Part shown: positions 6,886 to 12,076 of the stretch, one piece after another | Position numbering within the stretch: position 1 is the first letter of the stretch | Layout of the letters: the number at the start of each line of letters is the position of its first letter | Origin: Streptosporangiaceae bacterium | GTDB taxonomy: Bacteria > Actinomycetota > Actinomycetes > Streptosporangiales > Streptosporangiaceae | NCBI GenBank assembly: GCA_030040415.1 | Contig: JASHTT010000236.1 | Span: forward strand, 1 to 12,076 | Direction of reading: 5' to 3' | Length of the DNA: 12,076 bases | Notes under the pieces: model-generated | Told to the model about the DNA's origin: nothing | What the model saw: the letters and a program-made list of their open reading frames with translations, nothing else | Database searches by the model: none | Translations under genes and position numbers: made by a program

Positions 6886-7637
6886 GCACGTCCCTTCCAC
6901 GGCGAGCGCAGCCGGGCCAGCACGCTGCCGGCCACCCGCCGCGGTGCGGCCTCGCGGTGCACGGGCCAGCGCCCGGAAGCCGCAAGCACAGCATGCCAGG
7001 GGTCGGATCCGCGGCCGTGCCCGGCTCTGGCTGGGCGCAGCGACCGGTGCGGCATGCCTGCCTGCCAGCCAGCGAGCACCACGTCGGCATCCGCTGGCCG
7101 GTAGTCCAGACCCAGCGACCTCGCCAGGTCAAAGGCGTGCAGATGCCACTCGGCGCAGGCGGCTCCGGCCATCCCGGCCACCGTCACGACGGTGTCCCGG
7201 TACTGATGGTGGGGCAGGTCCCAGACGAGCACGAGCCGGGCAGCGTACCGGCGGGCCGAGTCCGCGAACGCGGCTATGTGTTCGGCCGGCGGCGCGTCGC
7301 CGAGCGCCGCGAGCTCGGCCGCGTTCTGTCTGGCAAGCTTGCGCGCCAGACTGTCCGGATGCGCGCCGGTCGCCATCAGCCGTGCGTACCGGCTCGCAGG
7401 CGCGTCGTCGAGATACTCGTGGAAGTCGTCGGCGACGCACCGGAGGTGGCCAGCGAGCTCGAACGCGCGCCACTCCGGGCACGGCGTCTGCGCGCACCAG
7501 GTGTCCTCGTCGAACCGCGCTGCGAGCCCGCAGATGGCCTCAACCCCCGCGTCGTACGCGACTAAAACGGGAACGCGCTCCCGGCTGGGTGCGACCAGAT
7601 TCCACGGACGGATGCATTCCACCTTGGCCCCCTGCAT
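6882..7637 (-). CDS. Maleylpyruvate isomerase / mycothiol-dependent (DinB-fold) family protein
   Basis: 251 residues. The MDMPI N-terminal four-helix domain is seen in TPCPEWRAFELAGHL (51-65) and AEWHLHAFDLARSLG (162-176). H64, E163 and H167 occupy the places of the His, Glu and His that bind the metal in characterised MDMPI proteins, so a metal site is probably intact. Family members use mycothiol, or simply share this fold, in thiol-dependent isomerase or transferase reactions in the cytosol. The C-terminal part after about 200 is Arg/Pro/Gly-rich and less conserved. The ATG at 7637 has GGAGG 5 nt upstream. Its stop overlaps the next start by 4 bp (ATGA), coupling it to the PLP enzyme. Maleylpyruvate itself is not implied, since no gentisate genes are nearby. 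Confidence 0.87.
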   Translation of the reverse strand: MQGAKVECIRPWNLVAPSRERVPVLVAYDAGVEAICGLAARFDEDTWCAQTPCPEWRAFELAGHLRCVADDFHEYLDDAPASRYARLMATGAHPDSLARKLARQNAAELAALGDAPPAEHIAAFADSARRYAARLVLVWDLPHHQYRDTVVTVAGMAGAACAEWHLHAFDLARSLGLDYRPADADVVLAGWQAGMPHRSLRPARAGHGRGSDPWHAVLAASGRWPVHREAAPRRVAGSVLARLRSPWKGRA

Positions 7638-7659
7638 GCCCGCCTCCGCACGCGCCTTC

Positions 7660-7679
7660 GTCTGGCCAGAGTGCCAGAC
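7660..7679. promoter_or_regulatory. Overlapping palindromes upstream of the MDMPI-PLP gene pair
   Basis: GTCTGGC (7660-7666) and GCCAGAC (7673-7679) are inverted repeats with a 6-bp centre. TCTGGCCAGA (7661-7670) within the same stretch is itself a perfect 10-bp palindrome. This gives three half-sites (TCTGG, CCAGA, CCAGA) in 20 bp, 23-42 bp ahead of the start at 7637. That suits an operator overlapping the promoter or leader. The regulator is unknown. Confidence 0.4.
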
Positions 7680-7836
7680 TTACCCGCTGTTCGCCACCCT
7701 GCGGCGTATCAATGCAATCGCCAGCAGCGATCAACAGCCAGGCGTACCTCAAGCGAACAGCCCAAGACGTGCGGGGGGACGGGGAGCGGCCCTCGTTGGA
7801 TCGGCGCCGTCCCGCCCGTCCCACGGCAAAACTCAG

Positions 7837-7866
7837 GTGACAGCACCGCCGTGTGCCGGTTAACCT
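7837..7866 (+). promoter_or_regulatory. Candidate leaderless promoter of the ABC exporter pair
   Basis: GTGACA (7837-7842, five of six bases of TTGACA), 18-bp spacer, TAACCT (7861-7866, TAnnnT). ATG 7874 follows after exactly 7 nt (GCGGATA), at the expected transcription start. No Shine-Dalgarno sequence precedes either this ATG or the in-frame GTG at 7853, which supports leaderless initiation at 7874. The same -10-to-ATG distance is seen at azlC. Confidence 0.55.
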
Positions 7867-7873
7867 GCGGATA

Positions 7874-9832
7874 ATGCCCCCCACGACACCGCCTTCGCCG
7901 CCGCATGCCCGCGTTCACTCTGAATCCGAGGTCACACCTCCACCCGAGGTGCCCGCTCCCCCGCACGAACAGACGCCCGCGCAGGCACTGTGGCGGCTGC
8001 GCGAGTACCTTCGCCCGTACTACCTGAGCCTGTTCCTCATGATCATGGCCGCGATCCTGGCCGTGACGGCCGAGACCGTGATCCCGCTGGTCACCAAGTC
8101 GGTCATCGACGACGTCGTGGTTCGCGGCATCAGGTCGGAACTCCTGCCGCTGAGCATCGCGGCGATGGCACTCGGCACGCTGCAGGCCGGGCTCAACTTC
8201 TTCCGCAGGTGGTCGCTCGCGTCAGCGGTTGCGGGCATGGAGAAGACCATCCGCGACGATCTTTACCACCACCTCCAGCGGCTGGACTCCGGCTTCCACG
8301 AGTCCTGGCAGTCCGGCCAGCTGCTCTCCCGGGCCACGAACGACCTGGCCACGATCCGCCGGTTCGCCGGGTTCGGCGTCGTGTTCTTCATCACGAACAC
8401 CTGGACGTTCCTGCTCATCATCGCGCTGCTGATCGACATGAACTGGTGGCTCGGCGTGATCACCGGCGTGCTCTTCCTGCCCGTCAGCGTGCTGTGCCTG
8501 CGGTTCGAACGGCGCTACCGGGTGCTGTCCAGGCGCTACCAGGACCAGCAGGGCGACCTGGCGACCTATGTCGAAGAGGCGGCCACCGGCATCCGCGTGC
8601 TCAAGTCGCTCGGCCGCAGGGACGAGGCACAGGCACAGCACTTCGGGCAGTCGAAGGTCGTGTACGGGACGCAGGTCGACAAGTCCCGGCTGCGCGGCAC
8701 GTTCTGGGCCGGGCTGGACATGATCCCGAACGCCGTCATCGGCCTGATCCTGCTACTCGGCGCGCTCGCCGTCAGCCGCCACGAGCTGAGCCTCGGCGGC
8801 CTGGTGGCATTCGTCACGCTGACGCTGCTGCTGATATGGCCGATCGAGGCCATGGGTTTCATCATCGCGACAGGACAGGAGGCAGCCACCGCCGCGCAGC
8901 GGATCTACGAGATCTTCGACACGGCACCCGCCATTGCAGATCCGGACAGGAACGCCTCCGGTCAGCCGGACCGCCCTGGCTTGGTCGCGGGCAAGGCGGT
9001 ACTCGGAAAGGCGGCCTTGCGGACTGCGCAGGCTGCGCCCGGGCCAGTGGCCGTCGCGCGGAGAGCCAGCCGAGCCGCCGGCCACCTTGTTTTCGACGAT
9101 GTTGGGTTCAGCTACCCCGGCGCTCCCGCGCCGGTACTGCGCGGCGTGCGCCTGGACCTCCGGCCCGGCGAGACGGTGGCTCTGGTCGGCCCGACCGGTG
9201 CTGGCAAGACCACGCTGCTGAACCTGGTGCCGCGGCTCGCTGACGTGACCACGGGCGCGATCAGGCTGGACGGCACCGACATCAGGGATGTGTCGCTCGC
9301 GGAACTGCGCACCCGGGTCGCGTGCGCGTTCGAGGACCCGACGCTGTTCTCCGCCAGCGTGCGGAAGAACGTCAGCTTCGGCGTCCAGGACGCCAGCGAA
9401 GAGGAAGTGCTCGCGGCGCTCGAAGCCGCTCAGGCCGAGTTCGTCGCGGACTTGCCGTGGGGCCTGGACACCCGGATCGGCGAGCAGGGAATGGCACTGT
9501 CGGGCGGCCAGCGGCAGCGGGTGGCCCTCGCCCGTGCGATCCTTGCCAGGCCGCAGGTGCTGCTGCTGGATGACCCCCTGTCGGCGCTCGACGTGCACAC
9601 CGAGGCGAAAGTCACGGAGGCGCTGGCACACGTCCTGACCGCCAGTACCGCTCTCGTGGTCGCGCACCGGCCATCCACGGTGCTGCTCGCCGACCGCGTG
9701 GCGCTGCTGCAGGACGGGGTCATCGCCGCCGTCGGCACGCACCATGAACTGCTCGCGACCGACGTGCGGTACCGGGAACTGATGAGCGCGGACGACCAGA
9801 AGGACGGCCTCGCCGCGGGAGCGACCCGATGA
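7874..9832 (+). CDS. ABC exporter half-transporter, degenerate-site subunit
   Basis: 652 residues: a Pro-rich cytosolic N-terminus (1-35), a six-helix membrane domain (about 45-335) and an ATPase domain (about 405-640). In the ATPase domain, Walker A is GPTGAGKT (439-446), signature LSGGQ (542-546), Walker B VLLLDD (D566, D567) and the switch His is H598. Two positions depart from consensus: the catalytic Glu after Walker B is Asp (D567), and the Q-loop Gln is Glu (E487, in AFEDPTLF). Such changes mark the non-hydrolysing site in heterodimeric exporters such as TM287/288. The linker between the two domains (about 356-403) is roughly twice as long as in the partner and is Ala/Gly/Arg-rich. The start at 7874 is set by the promoter; GTG 7853 would lie upstream of the -10. 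It overlaps the next gene by ATGA. The exported substrate (drug, lipid or peptide) is unknown. Confidence 0.92.
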   Translation: MPPTTPPSPPHARVHSESEVTPPPEVPAPPHEQTPAQALWRLREYLRPYYLSLFLMIMAAILAVTAETVIPLVTKSVIDDVVVRGIRSELLPLSIAAMALGTLQAGLNFFRRWSLASAVAGMEKTIRDDLYHHLQRLDSGFHESWQSGQLLSRATNDLATIRRFAGFGVVFFITNTWTFLLIIALLIDMNWWLGVITGVLFLPVSVLCLRFERRYRVLSRRYQDQQGDLATYVEEAATGIRVLKSLGRRDEAQAQHFGQSKVVYGTQVDKSRLRGTFWAGLDMIPNAVIGLILLLGALAVSRHELSLGGLVAFVTLTLLLIWPIEAMGFIIATGQEAATAAQRIYEIFDTAPAIADPDRNASGQPDRPGLVAGKAVLGKAALRTAQAAPGPVAVARRASRAAGHLVFDDVGFSYPGAPAPVLRGVRLDLRPGETVALVGPTGAGKTTLLNLVPRLADVTTGAIRLDGTDIRDVSLAELRTRVACAFEDPTLFSASVRKNVSFGVQDASEEEVLAALEAAQAEFVADLPWGLDTRIGEQGMALSGGQRQRVALARAILARPQVLLLDDPLSALDVHTEAKVTEALAHVLTASTALVVAHRPSTVLLADRVALLQDGVIAAVGTHHELLATDVRYRELMSADDQKDGLAAGATR

Positions 9833-11655
9833 GCGTGTCGGACGCCTGGCGCGGCATAGCGTCCGAGCAGGAAGACGAGATCACCGGCAAGTTCAGCACG
9901 TTCCTGCGGCGCCGGTCCCGGCGGCTGCTCGGCAGCCTGCTCCGGCCGTACCGGGGCCTGGTGGTGACGATCTTCCTGCTGATCGTGGCCGCTCAGCTCG
10001 GCGCGCTGGTCGGCCCGTGGCTGGTCGGCGTCGGCATCGACAAGATCCCGCAGCTCGAGCGGACCCACGACCTGTGGCCGATGGCACTGATCATCGTGGC
10101 CTATGCCGTGTCAGTGCTCGTCCAGGCCGTGACCACGCGTTCCTATATCGCGGGCATCGGCAGGCTGGGCGGGCGAGTCGTGCTGGAGCTACGCCGCCGC
10201 CTGTTCGCGCACTTCCAGGCGCTGCCGATCTCGTTCCACGAGCACTACACCTCCGGGCGGGTCATCTCCCGGCAGGTGTCGGACATGGACTCGATCTCCG
10301 ATCTGTTCGACGAGAGCCTGGCCTCGCTGGTAGCTGCCGTGCTGTCGCTGCTGCTCGTCGGTGGCGGCATGCTGCTGCTCGACTGGCGCCTCGCGCTTGT
10401 CGTGATGGCCGGCTTGCCGCCCCTCACTTGGCTGTCGATCTGGTTCCGGCGCGAGTCGGCCACCGCATATCGCCGGACCAGAACCACGATCGCGCAGGTC
10501 ATCGTGCATTTCGTGGAGACGTTCGGCGGCATCAAGGCGGTCCAGGCGTTCCGCCGTGAGCCTCGCAATGAGGAGATCTTCGAGAGCCTGAACCGGGCCA
10601 ACGCCGAAGCTAACCTGCGATCGTCCAGGCTGCTGGCCATCTACTTCCCCGGTGTCACGCTCGTCGGCAACCTGGCCATCGGCGTCGTGCTGCTCTACGG
10701 CGGGTACCGGGTCATCGATCACCAGATGCAGGTCGGTGTGCTCGTCACGTTCCTGCTCTACCTGCAGCGATTCTTCGACCCGCTGATCGACCTGTCGCAG
10801 TTCTACAGCTCCTTCCAGTCGGCGGGCGCGGCGCTGGAGAAGATCTCCGGGGTGCTCGAGGAGCAGCCAGCGGTACCCGAGCCCGAGCACCCAGCCACGT
10901 TGCCGGCGGTCGGCGCCGTCCCGGGCCGCGGTGTGCGGTTCGATTCGGTGCGCTTCGGATATCGCAGGTCCACCGTGCTGCCCGACCTGGATCTCACGAT
11001 TCCGGCCGGTCAGACCGTCGCGCTGGTCGGCGCGACCGGGGCCGGCAAGACGACGATCGCGAGGTTGCTGGCCAGGATCTACGACCCCCTCGAGGGCCAG
11101 GTACGGCTCGACGGCGTGGACCTGCGGCAGCTGACCGATAGCAGCCTGCGGCACGAGGTAGTGCTCATCACCCAGGAGAACTTCCTGTTCACTGGCTCGA
11201 TAGCGGACAACATTGAGCTCGGCAAGCCCGGTGCGAGCCGGGCCGAGATCGTGGCCGCCGCGACCGCGATCGGGGCGGACGGGTTCATCTCGGCGCTGCC
11301 GGAGGGCTACGACGAGCAGGTAGGCAAGAGCGGCGGCAAGCTGTCCGCCGGGCAGCGGCAGCTGATCTCCTTCGCCCGCGCCTTCCTGGCCGCGCCGGCC
11401 GTGCTGGTGCTCGACGAGGCAACGTCGCTGCTCGACATCCCGAGCGAGCGGCTCGTGCAGTCAGCGCTGAAGACCATACTCGCGGGCCGGACTGCCATGA
11501 TCATCGCCCACCGGCTGTCCACGGTCGCGATCGCCGACCGGGTGCTGGTACTCGAGCACGGGCGGATCATCGAGGACGGGTCGCCGGACGAACTGATGGC
11601 GACGGCGGGTGAGTACTCGGCACTGCACGCCAGCTGGCAAGAGAGCCTGGCCTGA
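9829..11655 (+). CDS. ABC exporter half-transporter, catalytic-site subunit
   Basis: 608 residues: membrane domain about 40-335 with six predicted helices, ATPase domain about 365-600. Walker A is GATGAGKT (401-408), the Q-loop Gln is Q449 (ITQENFLF), Walker B is VLVLDE (D529, catalytic E530) and the switch His is H561. These are all intact, while the signature motif is LSAGQ (505-509) rather than LSGGQ. This complements the preceding subunit: its intact Walker site pairs with the partner's LSGGQ to make the hydrolysing site, and its altered signature faces the partner's Asp-type Walker B. The ATG overlaps the upstream stop (ATGA), giving translational coupling. The product should be a cytoplasmic-membrane exporter dimer; substrate not determinable. 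Hairpins follow 25 and 70 bp after the stop. Confidence 0.93.
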   Translation: MSVSDAWRGIASEQEDEITGKFSTFLRRRSRRLLGSLLRPYRGLVVTIFLLIVAAQLGALVGPWLVGVGIDKIPQLERTHDLWPMALIIVAYAVSVLVQAVTTRSYIAGIGRLGGRVVLELRRRLFAHFQALPISFHEHYTSGRVISRQVSDMDSISDLFDESLASLVAAVLSLLLVGGGMLLLDWRLALVVMAGLPPLTWLSIWFRRESATAYRRTRTTIAQVIVHFVETFGGIKAVQAFRREPRNEEIFESLNRANAEANLRSSRLLAIYFPGVTLVGNLAIGVVLLYGGYRVIDHQMQVGVLVTFLLYLQRFFDPLIDLSQFYSSFQSAGAALEKISGVLEEQPAVPEPEHPATLPAVGAVPGRGVRFDSVRFGYRRSTVLPDLDLTIPAGQTVALVGATGAGKTTIARLLARIYDPLEGQVRLDGVDLRQLTDSSLRHEVVLITQENFLFTGSIADNIELGKPGASRAEIVAAATAIGADGFISALPEGYDEQVGKSGGKLSAGQRQLISFARAFLAAPAVLVLDEATSLLDIPSERLVQSALKTILAGRTAMIIAHRLSTVAIADRVLVLEHGRIIEDGSPDELMATAGEYSALHASWQESLA

Positions 11656-11679
11656 CGGGTACCGCGTGACCGCCTGCTC

Positions 11680-11700
11680 GCTGACCGCCCGGCCGTCAGC
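11680..11700 (+). terminator. Short hairpin after the ABC operon
   Basis: GCTGAC (11680-11685) and GTCAGC (11695-11700) pair around a 9-nt loop, 24 nt after the exporter stop codon. There is no T tract. It may form one terminator region with the much stronger hairpin that follows. Confidence 0.35.
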
Positions 11701-11724
11701 GCACGGCTAGCAGACCGCCGCTGA

Positions 11725-11779
11725 CCATGATCACGGTAAATCCGGGCCGTCCCAGTGCCCGGATCATCCGTGATCATGG
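11725..11779. repeat. 55-nt composite inverted repeat (REP-like element or terminator)
   Basis: CCATGATCACGG (11725-11736) and CCGTGATCATGG (11768-11779) are a perfect 12-bp inverted repeat. Inside them, after a symmetric 3x3 mismatch, ATCCGGG (11740-11746) and CCCGGAT (11758-11764) add a perfect 7-bp stem with an 11-nt loop. The result is a 19-bp stem in total, closing a region downstream of the ABC operon. No coding capacity is seen inside. It could be an intrinsic terminator without a T tract, or one copy of a dispersed palindromic repeat or small non-autonomous element. Confidence 0.6.
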
Positions 11780-11805
11780 CCCGGTAGCCAGCTGGCCGCC
11801 GGGCC
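11778..11805. repeat. Second hairpin abutting the composite repeat
   Basis: GGCCCGG (11778-11784) and CCGGGCC (11799-11805) form a perfect 7-bp stem. The loop holds the 10-bp palindrome GCCAGCTGGC (11787-11796). It shares its first two bases (GG, 11778-11779) with the end of the preceding 55-nt structure, so the two stems make a tandem palindromic block. The remainder of the non-coding stretch (11806-11938) shows no clear feature apart from a weak TAGCCT (11841-11846) that might be a -10. Confidence 0.4.
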
Positions 11806-11938
11806 GGCGCATCCGGACTGCCGTACTGCCCCATATGGCCTAGCCTGGTTGCCGCAGCGCACCAGGCGCCGCGGCGCGGAAGCCCCGTTCGCCACCAGGC
11901 GATAGCTGCACCGACACCGACGCCGAGCCGGAGGGCAC

Positions 11939-12076
11939 GTGGCCGCCGAGAATCTCACGACCGAGCCCGTCGACTCCGGTTACCTGGAGGCCGGCGCCGG
12001 GGCGCGTGGCGAGGTCGCCTTCCAAGCTGCGCCGCGCCGGGCCGGACCCCCGGGCAGGCGGGTGCCGATAAGCCTG
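11939..12076 (+). CDS. Possible 5' part of a hypothetical gene running off the window
   Basis: From GTG 11939 the frame stays open for 46 codons to the window end. GGAGGG lies immediately upstream (11930-11935, 3 nt gap, slightly short). About 85% of third positions are G or C, as expected for coding DNA here, and the previous in-frame stop is at 11903. The peptide starts V/M-AAENLTTEPVDSGYL and is then Gly/Ala/Arg/Pro-rich. I do not recognise a family. Reverse-strand frames overlap it, so coding is only moderately likely. Confidence 0.35.
   Translation, partial: MAAENLTTEPVDSGYLEAGAGARGEVAFQAAPRRAGPPGRRVPISL

Noticed and set aside
6067..7104. 345-residue plus-strand frame opposite the PLP enzyme
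   Set aside because: Opposite strand of a PLP enzyme with all key residues. The translated frame is His/Arg/Gly-rich without family features.
6882..7637. Gentisate/maleylpyruvate catabolic cluster
   Set aside because: Only the MDMPI-fold protein is present; no gentisate dioxygenase or fumarylpyruvate hydrolase is nearby, so the family name does not imply the pathway.
8753..9745. 330-residue minus-strand frame within the first ABC subunit, and similar ones opposite the second
   Set aside because: They are shadows of well-conserved ABC ATPase domains, with no recognisable domain and no plausible ribosome binding site.
1..12076. Defence, phage, CRISPR, toxin-antitoxin or biosynthetic cluster
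   Set aside because: No nuclease, integrase, transposase, direct-repeat array, toxin-antitoxin pair or synthase was recognised on either strand; the genes are ordinary metabolic, transport and regulatory families.

Overview
The window is GC-rich chromosomal DNA with tightly packed genes and a strong G/C bias at third codon positions. Together with a mycothiol-dependent maleylpyruvate-isomerase family protein and TAnnnT promoters placed 7 nt from ATG (leaderless style), this points to an actinomycete. I cannot fix the genus. No rRNA, tRNA, CRISPR array, transposase, phage gene or defence system was seen. It reads as ordinary accessory/housekeeping chromosome. The more interesting signals are regulatory palindromes, leaderless promoters and asymmetric active sites, not a wholly new system.

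Layout: (1) 1-834 (+) is the 3' part of an NmrA/QOR2-like NAD(P)-binding oxidoreductase cut by the window edge. (2) 893-2769 (+) is an AraC-family regulator followed by azlC-azlD, a two-subunit branched-chain amino-acid (or related) exporter. An 18-bp perfect palindrome lies over the araC stop codon, and azlC seems to have its own leaderless promoter overlapped by CAAGA direct repeats. (3) 2777-4358 (-) holds a secreted seven-Asp-box beta-propeller protein and, upstream of it, a small single-pass membrane protein; the first converges on azlD with a 7-bp gap. (4) 4625-5068 (+) is a GNAT acetyltransferase, divergent from the small membrane protein, with a 10-bp inverted repeat between them. (5) 5179-7637 (-) holds an MDMPI/DinB-fold protein translationally coupled (ATGA) to a cysteine-desulfurase-like PLP enzyme that lacks the usual catalytic-cysteine loop, followed by a YidB/DUF937 protein. 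(6) 7874-11655 (+) is an ATGA-coupled pair of ABC exporter half-transporters with the complementary motif defects expected of a heterodimer with one degenerate ATP site. (7) 11656-12076 is mostly non-coding, with a 55-nt composite hairpin, a second adjacent hairpin, and possibly the first 46 codons of a gene that leaves the window.

Working together: AraC probably controls azlCD in response to an amino acid or other small effector. The two ABC subunits should assemble into one exporter. The MDMPI-like protein and the PLP enzyme are very likely made together and may act in one thiol- or amino-acid-related step, but their substrate is unknown.
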